Below, piece by piece: positions 7,785-13,021 of a stretch of DNA of 13,021 bases. Each line of letters begins with the position of its first letter. Position 1 is the stretch's first letter. Origin of the DNA: Acidobacteriota bacterium (lineage in GTDB: Bacteria; Acidobacteriota; Terriglobia; UBA7540); the NCBI GenBank assembly GCA_021827245.1, contig JAKAWN010000175.1, positions 1-13,021 of the forward strand, written 5' to 3'. Position numbers and translations under genes: made by a program. The notes under the pieces were generated by a model. The model was given only the letters and a program-made list of their open reading frames with translations, ran no database searches and was not told the DNA's origin.

Positions 7785-8021
7785 CTAAACGATCCCGAGC
7801 AGCTTCGCGAGCTTGGCTTGGTCAAAGCCCACGACCACTTCGCCATCGATGAACGTTACCGGTGTGGTCAACAGGCTCCTCCTCTGAAGTTCGTCCAGAG
7901 CCGCCGCGTCGCTACTCACGTCGCGCTCCTCAAATGCGATTCCGTGTTGCGAAAGAAACTCTTTCGTGCGGTTGCAGAACATTCAGCCAGGCTGGCTGAA
8001 AACAACGACTTTCTTCGTCAT
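7785..8021 (-). CDS. probable selenocysteine-containing glutaredoxin (UxxC), with in-frame TGA
   Basis: Starting at ATG 8021, preceded by GAGGAG (8034-8029) at seven bases, the frame reads MTKKVVVFSQPG, then TGA (7985-7983), then MFCNRTKEFLSQHGIAFEERDV and onward to a stop at 7785. If the TGA is read as selenocysteine the product has 78 residues, normal for NrdH/glutaredoxin-type proteins. The TGA falls at the first Cys of the CxxC redox site (U13-M-F-C16). The rest of the fold is intact: first beta strand KKVVVFSQPG, cis-proline loop TTPV (52-55) and C-terminal GFDQAKLAKLLGI. A SECIS-like hairpin follows at 7950-7966. Taking the stop at face value leaves 65 residues starting at ATG 7982, with no ribosome binding site, no first strand and half an active site. 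It would be a cytoplasmic thiol/selenol oxidoreductase; in a MerR/MerT operon, metal binding by the selenol is possible. The alternatives are a nonsense mutation or a sequencing error. Confidence 0.8.
7950..7966 (-). promoter_or_regulatory. candidate bacterial SECIS hairpin
   Basis: Read on the minus strand, CGAAAGA (7966-7960) and TCTTTCG (7956-7950) form a perfect 7-bp stem around a GTT loop. The loop begins 24 bases after the TGA at 7985-7983. The published bacterial SECIS consensus asks for a loop 16-37 bases from the UGA, a short stem and a G in the first two loop positions; all are met. The loop starts GU, the bases important in E. coli fdhF. A further CCG/CGG pairing may extend the base of the stem across an internal loop. 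Confidence 0.7.
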
Positions 8022-8036
8022 CGGTGATCTCCTCGG

Positions 8037-8570
8037 TCAGTAAACCAAGTAAATATCAGCTCGCGCACGATGCTGGAGGATCTCGTCGAGCGACAGGGGC
8101 TTGGCGATTGGATCAAGTTGGCCGACGTCGTGCACGCCATTGGAGAGGCTTGTAAGCTGCGCCATGACGCCGTTGAATGTCACTTCCACGCCGTGGTCAT
8201 GCAGCCAATGGAGAAAGTCCTGGTAGGTTCTGGGGAAATCTTTTTCCGTGGGCGTTTTGTATTCGGCTGCCAGGATGCTTTTGAGCTTTTCGGGGATTTC
8301 ATAAGCAAGACTCGTCGGCTTGCCCTGCCAGATCTTGAGATCCACCACGGCCCCCGCATCAAAAAGCATTTCCACTTTCGCACCCTGTTTGAGCGCTGCA
8401 AATGCCGCGTCAAAGGCCACGCAAGGCTGGTTATCATCCTGCTTGAAGCCAGTCTTCAGGTGAATAAGAACACGCTTGCCAGCCAGCGGACCCGGAGCGG
8501 CCCAAGCCCCGCTCACCGTCAAAATAAACGCCAGCACGAGGGCCAGCGGCACAAAAGATTTTCGCTTCAT
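8037..8570 (-). CDS. exported DsrE-like protein
   Basis: This is a 177-residue protein with a clear signal peptide (MKRKSF, hydrophobic PLALVLAFILTVSGAWA, cleavage near AWA-AP at 24-26). The mature part has the DsrE/YchN-like alternation of strands and helices: KRVLIHLKTG (32-41), FDAAFAALKQGAKVEMLFDAGAV (53-75), and HDHGVEVTFNGVMAQL (124-139). DsrE relatives usually handle sulfur through a Cys in the loop after the HGVEV strand; here that position is Asn-Gly-Val and the only Cys is C50. Sulfur-transfer chemistry of the usual kind is therefore unlikely. GGAG (8582-8579) lies eight bases upstream, and the start overlaps the metallochaperone stop (ATGA). The glutaredoxin starts 15 bases after its stop. 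A periplasmic role linked to metal or thiol stress is inferred from the operon only. Confidence 0.8.
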   Translation of the reverse strand: MKRKSFVPLALVLAFILTVSGAWAAPGPLAGKRVLIHLKTGFKQDDNQPCVAFDAAFAALKQGAKVEMLFDAGAVVDLKIWQGKPTSLAYEIPEKLKSILAAEYKTPTEKDFPRTYQDFLHWLHDHGVEVTFNGVMAQLTSLSNGVHDVGQLDPIAKPLSLDEILQHRARADIYLVY

Positions 8571-9103
8571 ATTTTTATCTCCAAGCTCGCAGAAAGCGAA
8601 TCGAAAATTTGTGATCGGGATCCCGCGCCACGCAAGGCGCTTCCATCGGTTTCCTTAATGGTCTGAATGACATTGCCAAGGCAGCACCGGCCCGAGGGAT
8701 TCTTGACCTCGCAGGCGCAGTTGCCGGCTTTCACCTCGGCTTTGATTCGTTCAGCCATTGTAGATTTTCCGGTCCGCTGGACTTCTTCGGCAATATCCTG
8801 GCGCGTCACACCGAAGCAATAACAGACGGAAATAGGGTCATGCTTCTCTTTCAGCCCCACCCGCACCAACAGGTCGCCCGAGTGGAAGCTCGGGGCTTCG
8901 GGATTGGAAGGAAAATAGACCACGTCGCAGCCGGGAGCGGTACAAAAGTAATATTGGGTCTCCGGCATTGCGAATTCGAGGCGACGTATCAGGCTCTTCA
9001 CCGTGAGCAGGTCCACCAATTTCGAGCGAGTGCCGCTGGCCGGGCAATTCATCACAGGGGCTGCCGCAGGCAGCGCGCCATTTACTGAGCAGCAGTCGGA
9101 CAC
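8567..9103 (-). CDS. CopZ-type iron-sulfur cluster-binding metallochaperone
   Basis: This is a 178-residue cytoplasmic protein related to the N-terminal region of Archaeoglobus CopZ, which holds a zinc and a [2Fe-2S] cluster. The zinc-type part is seen as CP (20-21) and YYFCTAPGCDVVYF (51-64). The BFD-like [2Fe-2S] part follows with VCYCFGVTRQDI (93-104), GNCACEV (128-134) and GRCCLGNV (138-145), keeping the paired Cys ligands. The Atx1-like heavy-metal domain of CopZ is absent; the MerP-like domain of the upstream protein could supply it. A CC pair at 4-5 may bind metal. The GTG start is supported by AGGAGGA (9114-9108) and lies 10 bases after the merTP stop. Such proteins occur in mercury and copper operons as metal carriers or redox partners; the exact reaction is not known. 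Confidence 0.88.
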   Translation of the reverse strand: MSDCCSVNGALPAAAPVMNCPASGTRSKLVDLLTVKSLIRRLEFAMPETQYYFCTAPGCDVVYFPSNPEAPSFHSGDLLVRVGLKEKHDPISVCYCFGVTRQDIAEEVQRTGKSTMAERIKAEVKAGNCACEVKNPSGRCCLGNVIQTIKETDGSALRGAGSRSQIFDSLSASLEIKI

Positions 9104-9113
9104 CCGCTCCTCC

Positions 9114-9743
9114 TCACTCCTTACCCTGGCTGTGGGTGGGAGTCACTTTGTAGCCAGCCTCTTCGATAGCTTTGACGAACCTCTCGGCCGAGACCACGCG
9201 TGGGTCGTAATCTACGGTCGCTAGCTTCGTCTCAAAGCTCACCTTGGCACTGCGCACGCCCTGGATTCGGGTTAGGTTTTTTTCAATCAGTGCGGCACAC
9301 GCAGTGCAGTCCATGCCTTGAATGCTCAGCACGGCGTGAGCGGCTGCGATATTCGTTGTCTGCTGGGGAGCTTTTGGCTCGCGGCCAAACCCACGCACAA
9401 GTGATCCCGAATAGTACGGAAACGCCGCAAGGACCATGACCAGACCCGTCACGACCCAAAGGGCTATACGGCTAGAACTGACGAACCGAGGCCGTTCGCA
9501 CAGGCTGCCGGGCTCGCACCCTGGGGAACGAGGCCGGTACGCGAAATAAAATGCGACGCCGAGCAATGCGAACGTCAGCCCGAGGAAATACGGCCGCCAC
9601 GCCGCGAAAAACGCCGAAGCCGCGAATCCGGCCACTCCCAGCGCTGCCGCCCCCACCGGAAGAATGCAGCAGAGCGACGCTGCTACCGCTGCGCCGATGG
9701 CGCCAACGATTGCCCATCGAGGTGAATTCGTTATCCGATTCAT
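9114..9743 (-). CDS. merTP: MerT-MerP fusion, mercuric ion transport protein
   Basis: This is a 209-residue fusion. The N-terminal half is MerT-like: three membrane segments (about 11-38, 51-70, 92-112), a vicinal Cys pair at the first helix (SLCCILP, C25-C26) and a second Cys pair in the cytoplasmic loop (C76, C82). The C-terminal half (about 136-202) is a MerP-like heavy-metal-associated domain with the motif GMDCTAC (143-149). In mer systems Hg2+ passes from MerP cysteines to the MerT pairs and then to cytoplasmic thiol proteins. The start has AAGGAGG (9758-9752) eight bases upstream and a MerR-type promoter at 9773-9804. It heads the operon containing the metallochaperone, DsrE-like protein and glutaredoxin. 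Uptake of Hg2+ without a visible merA implies that either merA lies elsewhere or another intracellular sink is used. Another soft metal is possible. Confidence 0.92.
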   Translation of the reverse strand: MNRITNSPRWAIVGAIGAAVAASLCCILPVGAAALGVAGFAASAFFAAWRPYFLGLTFALLGVAFYFAYRPRSPGCEPGSLCERPRFVSSSRIALWVVTGLVMVLAAFPYYSGSLVRGFGREPKAPQQTTNIAAAHAVLSIQGMDCTACAALIEKNLTRIQGVRSAKVSFETKLATVDYDPRVVSAERFVKAIEEAGYKVTPTHSQGKE

Positions 9744-9772
9744 TACGACTTCCTCCTTACTCTCAGAAACCC

Positions 9773-9804
9773 ATCCTAAGCCTTTGAGTATTCTCTAGAG
9801 TCAA
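9773..9804 (-). promoter_or_regulatory. MerR-type promoter/operator of the merTP operon
   Basis: On the minus strand a -35 TTGACT (9804-9799) and a -10 TAGGAT (9778-9773) are separated by 20 bp, the overlong spacer that MerR-family activators correct. The + strand spacer CCTTTGAGTATTCTCTAGAG matches the element before merR (CCTTGAGT...CTCGAGGGTCAAG) over most positions, so both are probably bound by the same regulator. Confidence 0.75.
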
Positions 9805-9961
9805 GCGCAATTTTCCATCCCTGCCCGGGCACCTCCGCATCTCAGTCCATCTCCCTCTTGAGCGGTCTCACTTGGCTATTCATGCCGAACACGCGGGGAT
9901 TTATCGTCGCTCGTTTCGACATTTGAATTCGTTCCCCCGAGCATTCCACGGGGACTATGCT
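9805..9961. other. spacer between merR and the merTP promoter
   Basis: No open frame or known element is seen here. GAGCAT (9939-9944) and ATGCTC (9957-9962) form a 6-bp inverted repeat overlapping the merR stop, with a 5-bp CCCC/GGGG-type pairing inside; it could weakly terminate merR transcription. Confidence 0.35.
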
Positions 9962-10381
9962 CTAACGGCCCAATTTCACGAGCACAGGACATCTACCTTC
10001 ACCGCCGGGATGGTGGCGTTTTAACTGCCGTCTGCATTCGGCGAGAACGCCCTTTAAGTCCTTCTCCATGGCTAGCAGTTCCCGGAGCTTCATCCGCACG
10101 CTCGCCAGTTTTTCTTCCACGAGCGATTTCACATGAGAGCAAGCACTTGTGCTGCGATCCTTCAACACCAGCAATTCACGGATCTCATCGAGTGAGAAGC
10201 CGAGTTCTTGGGCCTTCCGAATGAACTTGAGCTCCTCCACTGTTTGAGGTGAGAAGATCCGGTAGCCCGAGTTGGTGCGAGTCGCCTCTCGCAGCAGCCC
10301 TTCAGCTTCATAAAACCGGATGGTGTGGACGCTCAGGCCAGTCTGCCGCGAAACGTCGCCAATAAAAGTCCTTTCAACCAT
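9962..10381 (-). CDS. merR: MerR-family metal-responsive activator, mercury type
   Basis: This is a 139-residue MerR-family regulator. The N-terminal winged helix (FIGDVSRQTGLSVHTIRFYE, about 6-25; GYRIFSPQTVEELKFI, about 39-54) is followed by the dimerisation coiled coil (about 78-115). Cys81, Cys116 and Cys131 match the order of the three Hg ligands of Tn501 MerR; the 35-residue gap between the first two is identical, while the last loop (ECRRQ to GRCPVL) is six residues longer. This favours Hg2+ sensing, but Pb, Cd or Zn sensors share parts of this pattern. ATG 10381 is chosen because GGAG (10393-10390) is eight bases upstream; a TTG six bases earlier is too close. Unlike classical mer loci, merR is not divergent from merT but upstream in the same direction. 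Confidence 0.92.
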   Translation of the reverse strand: MVERTFIGDVSRQTGLSVHTIRFYEAEGLLREATRTNSGYRIFSPQTVEELKFIRKAQELGFSLDEIRELLVLKDRSTSACSHVKSLVEEKLASVRMKLRELLAMEKDLKGVLAECRRQLKRHHPGGEGRCPVLVKLGR

Positions 10382-10404
10382 AGTCAATTCTCCGTCCCTC
10401 CAGA

Positions 10405-10436
10405 AGGATAAACCCTTGAGTTAACTCGAGGGTCAA
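10405..10436 (-). promoter_or_regulatory. MerR-type promoter/operator of merR
   Basis: On the minus strand -35 TTGACC (10436-10431) and -10 TATCCT (10410-10405) are 20 bp apart. The spacer holds a near-perfect dyad: ACCCTTGAGTT (10412-10422) against the complement of AACTCGAGGGT (10423-10433), 10 of 11 positions. This is the standard architecture of CueR/ZntR/MerR promoters and indicates autoregulation. Confidence 0.85.
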
Positions 10437-10440
10437 GGAA

Positions 10441-11192
10441 TACTTTTTACGATGGAGCACCGAACGGGTAGATGGCAAGCTGCCTGTATTGCGGTTACGC
10501 TCCGATCTCAATGGACCCCAAACTCATAAAGCATTATTCCTCGGTCCTGCCCAATGTTTCCGACCGGATACGCAGGTTCCATTCAGGTTAAACGGGGCAA
10601 TTCGGGCACGGTTGGCGCGAAAGTGTGCAACGACTCAGAGGGATTTCTTCACGGCGGCTACACCTCGTTAGGTCCAGCGCGGAATGGAGCGGTGTTCTGT
10701 CCAGTATCCATTACCCCGGGGGGAATGAGGATTGTGCTGTCGATTTCAGGGTGGCTAAAAGTATCGCATTCTTCCCTTGTGAGGCGAGAGCGAAGCCAGG
10801 CTGCGTCTTCTAAGTTCGTGTGTTTCTTGCGGGAGCTTTAAAGATTTTTCATGGTACGCCTCGGGGTGATTCTAACATCCGGCCCCTTGCTTCGTAGTCC
10901 AGTAGAATTGGGGTATCTCGTTGATTTTGCATCACGGCTGGCAACGTAAAAGGACGCTCAGACACGCTCAGAACACTCAAGTGGTACCTAAATGGTACTC
11001 GATCTTCGACCACTTGCGCGAAGTACTGAGTATATGCGTTTACCCGGGAGTTAATCTCGCAGTTCGGTCGCGGTAGGAACTCTCCGCGCGACCGGCCCGC
11101 GCTGGACGTGTGTCCGCAGGTACGACATCAGGGCACGGGGCTCTTATTCCCGATGCGAGCGGCGAGCTGAAAGACCTCCTTTCACGGTCCAT
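10441..11192. other. long gap without a convincing gene
   Basis: No recognisable protein or RNA gene was found. It holds a short frame of 39 codons at 10472-10591, a tandem ACGCTCAG at 10954-10961 and 10964-10971, a duplicated TGGTAC near 10982-10998, and an 8-bp inverted repeat, CGGTCGCG (11065-11072) with CGCGACCG (11087-11094). Overlapping frames on both strands lack ribosome binding sites. The stretch may be a decayed junction between the metal cluster and the defence cassette. Confidence 0.5.
10472..10591 (+). CDS. possible 39-residue CxxC mini-protein
   Basis: ATG 10472 opens a 39-residue frame beginning MASCLYCGYAPISMDPKL, with a CLYCG knuckle like half a zinc ribbon followed by an amphipathic, basic stretch ending RIRRFHSG. 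No good ribosome binding site precedes it (only a weak ACGGG), and no homologue is recognised. It could be a fragment of a larger degraded zinc-ribbon protein or a chance frame. Confidence 0.22.
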   Translation: MASCLYCGYAPISMDPKLIKHYSSVLPNVSDRIRRFHSG

Positions 11193-11222
11193 GTTTTGTG
11201 TTCAAAAGATCGCCCTATAGGC

Positions 11223-11228
11223 TATAAT
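11223..11228 (+). promoter_or_regulatory. -10 box of the abiE promoter
   Basis: A perfect TATAAT lies 51 bases before the ATG at 11279. The best -35 candidate is weak (TTCAAA, 11201-11206, 16-bp spacer). A TTGACA at 11230-11235 lacks a good -10 at the right distance. Transcription would start near 11235, inside the inverted repeat described at 11233-11263. Confidence 0.5.
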
Positions 11229-11232
11229 CTTG

Positions 11233-11263
11233 ACACAGAATATAACTATGATGTAGTCTGTGT
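11233..11263. promoter_or_regulatory. inverted repeat, candidate AbiEi operator
   Basis: ACACAGA (11233-11239) and its exact complement TCTGTGT (11257-11263) are separated by 17 bp, placing the half-sites about two helical turns apart. They cover the predicted start of the abiE transcript. AbiEi antitoxins are known to repress their own operon by binding inverted repeats in the promoter, so this is the likely target. Confidence 0.55.
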
Positions 11264-11278
11264 TTTAATAATTGCCTC

Positions 11279-12127
11279 ATGGGCGAACTAATGAGCACAA
11301 ACCACAACCCGGGCCTGAAAACGGTTGGTCCAAGGATGGCCCAGCTTTTGACAGCGCTTCACGATCGATCGCAAACGACGTTCACGCTGCGAGACGTCCA
11401 AAGCATCACCGGCTTGCGCTCCAGCCTGGCCAGCAGTCTGATTCACAAAGCGGCCAAGCGAGGTTTGGTGTCCCGATTGAAACGGGGTGTCTTTGTTATT
11501 GTTCCCGCAGAACTCGGCAGCACCACGGAGTATTCAGGAAATCCCTATTTAGTCGCGCGCCAACTGGCCGGTGACGCTCCATATTTCATCTCGCACGCTT
11601 CCGCGATGGAACTTCACCGCATGGTGACCCAGCCTCAACTGGTCGTCTTCGTCTCCAGCACCAAACGGATACCTAATCGCACGCTCCAAGGAACCGAATT
11701 CCGCTTCGTCTTGGTCAAGGCGACCCACTTCTTTGGCGCTACAAAGCATTGGGTAACGAAGCAGGAATTTGTACACGTGAGCGATCTTGAGCGGACGATA
11801 ATTGACGGTTTGCGGCAGCCCGAGTACTGTGGCGGCGTAGCCGATGTCGCCAAGGCCCTCTGGATGCGTCACCAGGACATCGAGACGGCGAAGCTGGTGG
11901 ACTACGCTCTTCGCCTTCGAGTGGGCGCCGTTACTCGCCGCCTTGGCTACTTACTCGATCTCTATGCAATCGCGCCGGAAGCCCAACTGAGAATGCTGCG
12001 CGACGTTCTTACGGATACCTACGTTCGGCTCGATCCCACCTTGCCGATGGAGGGCCTCCACGTAGCACGCTGGCGTCTTCAACTGAATATCACGCCTCAA
12101 GAACTCCAAGCAATCCGAGCGACGTAG
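11279..12127 (+). CDS. abiEi: AbiEi-type antitoxin and autorepressor
   Basis: This 282-residue protein is the antitoxin of an AbiE type IV toxin-antitoxin pair. The N-terminal winged helix (about 19-75: LRDVQSITGLRSSLASSLIHKAAKRG, ending LKRGVFVIVP) is the AbiEi DNA-binding domain. The middle part (YFISHASAMELHRM, VFVSSTKRIP, VSDLERTIIDGLRQPEYCGG) matches the conserved core of the AbiEi/transcriptional-regulator family, and the C-terminal part is helical. In studied cases it represses the operon and neutralises AbiEii indirectly, without forming a stable complex. ATG 11279 and ATG 11291 are both possible; neither has a strong ribosome binding site. The stop is followed directly by the toxin start, so the two genes are co-translated. 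Confidence 0.9.
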   Translation: MGELMSTNHNPGLKTVGPRMAQLLTALHDRSQTTFTLRDVQSITGLRSSLASSLIHKAAKRGLVSRLKRGVFVIVPAELGSTTEYSGNPYLVARQLAGDAPYFISHASAMELHRMVTQPQLVVFVSSTKRIPNRTLQGTEFRFVLVKATHFFGATKHWVTKQEFVHVSDLERTIIDGLRQPEYCGGVADVAKALWMRHQDIETAKLVDYALRLRVGAVTRRLGYLLDLYAIAPEAQLRMLRDVLTDTYVRLDPTLPMEGLHVARWRLQLNITPQELQAIRAT

Positions 12128-12958
12128 GTGATTCCACAGCGGAACATTTCGATGTTGTCCAACCGCTTGGCGAAACAGGGCGGCCGTCGGATCCGCGAGG
12201 ACGTGCTCGAACGCGACTACTGCCTGGCTTGGTTCCTTGCCGCCTTAGGGGAATCGGATTTGCGAACGAGTCTAGCTCTTAAAGGGGGAACAGCTTTGAA
12301 GCGGTGCTACTTCGGCGACTACCGCTTCTCAGAAGACCTCGACTTCACTCTTCTCGAAGCAAACCCTTTTGACGACATATTGCGTCGCATGGAGCGCGTT
12401 TATGAGTCAGTCCGCGAAAGCTCTGGGATCGTTTTCGCCTTCGACAGAGAAGATCGGCAAACGCACGCAAACAGCTACACGTGCTATCTTTCGTACACCG
12501 GCCCGTTGCCTGTAGGTAATGACGTCAAAGTGGACATCACGGTTCGCGAGCGTCTCCTTTTTCCAGTTGAGCAGCGCCTGCTCTTACAAGGCTACGACGA
12601 GTTCACTGACCTTCCCGAAGATCGCCGGATTCAGGCTTATTCACTCCAGGAAATCGTCGCCGAGAAGGTCATTGCCTTGGCTGATCCGGCGCGCAATGAA
12701 CCGCGCGACCTCTACGATTTGTGGTACCTCACGACGAACGAGGCCATCGAGCTCGATCACTTGGCCGATCCGATTCGCCAGAAACTTGAATTCCGCGAAA
12801 GACCCTTTGCGGATCTCCAAGATGCTATCCTTGGCAAGGAGGCGAGGCTCAAGGTACTTTGGTCCAAGCGCTTGGCCTACCAGATGAGCACGTTGCCGCC
12901 ATTCGATGAGGTTTTCCGCAGTCTGCGCCGAACGCTTCGCCGATCCACGCTGCCGTAG
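12128..12958 (+). CDS. abiEii: AbiEii nucleotidyltransferase toxin
   Basis: This is a 276-residue toxin of the AbiE system, belonging to the DUF1814/nucleotidyltransferase superfamily. The catalytic motifs are all seen: LKGGTALKR (51-59, the glycine-rich GGxxLK loop), SEDLDFT (68-74, two metal-binding Asp), the third Asp in VKVDITV (D136) and the C-terminal EIVAEK (175-180) with RDLYDLWYL (193-201). AbiEii relatives transfer nucleotides to target RNA, and activation during phage infection stops growth. The likely start is the GTG at 12128, directly after the AbiEi stop, with translation coupled; ATG 12152 is the alternative. The full length and intact motifs suggest an active system. Confidence 0.93.
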   Translation: MIPQRNISMLSNRLAKQGGRRIREDVLERDYCLAWFLAALGESDLRTSLALKGGTALKRCYFGDYRFSEDLDFTLLEANPFDDILRRMERVYESVRESSGIVFAFDREDRQTHANSYTCYLSYTGPLPVGNDVKVDITVRERLLFPVEQRLLLQGYDEFTDLPEDRRIQAYSLQEIVAEKVIALADPARNEPRDLYDLWYLTTNEAIELDHLADPIRQKLEFRERPFADLQDAILGKEARLKVLWSKRLAYQMSTLPPFDEVFRSLRRTLRRSTLP

Positions 12959-13021
12959 ACAGTTCGGGCAAATTCATGCGCCAATCGGCAACGTTTGAGC
13001 GAACATTAGGTTAAGCAGGTA

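Noticed and set aside
7785..7982. Treating the glutaredoxin as a 65-residue protein starting at ATG 7982
   Set aside because: There is no ribosome binding site at this ATG, the first beta strand and one active-site residue are lost, and a well-supported start lies 36 bases upstream of the TGA in the same frame.
8037..8039. TGA at the end of the DsrE-like gene as a second selenocysteine codon
   Set aside because: The protein ends naturally at DIYLVY, the next codons are the glutaredoxin ribosome binding site, and there is no Cys homology expected there.
8070..8666. 198-codon plus-strand frame opposite the DsrE-like gene
   Set aside because: It lies antisense to a gene with signal peptide, ribosome binding site and operon overlap; its protein has no domain-like features.
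10554..10841. 95-codon plus-strand frame in the gap
   Set aside because: It overlaps two other equally long frames, has no ribosome binding site and its protein looks random.
10954..10998. CRISPR or phage attachment site suggested by the short repeats
   Set aside because: Only two copies of an 8-base unit and of a 6-base unit are present, with no regular spacing, no integrase and no tRNA gene.
10849..11131. Minus-strand open frame of about 95 codons
   Set aside because: It has no suitable start codon with a ribosome binding site near its beginning and no recognisable motif; kept only as a note on the gap.

Overview
The window looks like chromosomal DNA from a moderately GC-rich Gram-negative bacterium. 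A large Oar-type TonB receptor with an N-terminal carboxypeptidase-regulatory-like domain, outer-membrane barrel genes and exported proteins point to an Acidobacteriota-like genome. This is inference from family content only; no rRNA or tRNA gene was seen.

Region A (about 120-7177, + strand) is a probable metal-acquisition cluster: a Fur-family repressor behind a near-consensus sigma70 promoter whose start site lies inside an 11-1-11 bp palindrome, then an exported beta-barrel-like protein, a mono-haem cytochrome c, a 1177-residue TonB-dependent receptor and an Nramp-family transporter. The last four overlap or are almost contiguous (ATGA, GTGA, and a 2-base gap), so they form one tight transcription unit. 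The Nramp protein has an altered metal-site motif (D-V-G-S for D-P-G-N, M-P-W for M-P-H).

Region B (7178-7500) is mostly non-coding. It holds a short relic resembling the C-terminus of the upstream TonB receptor, and two hairpins behind a small minus-strand gene.

Region C (7501-10440, - strand) is a MerR-controlled heavy-metal cluster read from right to left: merR, a MerT-MerP fusion, a CopZ-type iron-sulfur metallochaperone, an exported DsrE-like protein, a glutaredoxin and a 59-residue Cys-rich protein. Both merR and merTP have a MerR-type promoter with a 20-bp spacer. There is no merA in the window. The main discovery candidate is here: the glutaredoxin frame, with its own strong ribosome binding site, contains an in-frame TGA exactly at the first Cys of the CxxC site. 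A 7-bp hairpin with a GTT loop starts 16 bases past it, fitting the bacterial SECIS consensus. It is probably a selenocysteine (UxxC) glutaredoxin inside a mercury-type operon, which a standard gene caller would truncate to 65 residues.

Region D (10441-11278) is about 840 bases without a convincing gene. Region E (11223-12958, + strand) is an AbiEi/AbiEii type IV toxin-antitoxin (phage defence) pair with a promoter and an inverted repeat that could be the AbiEi operator.
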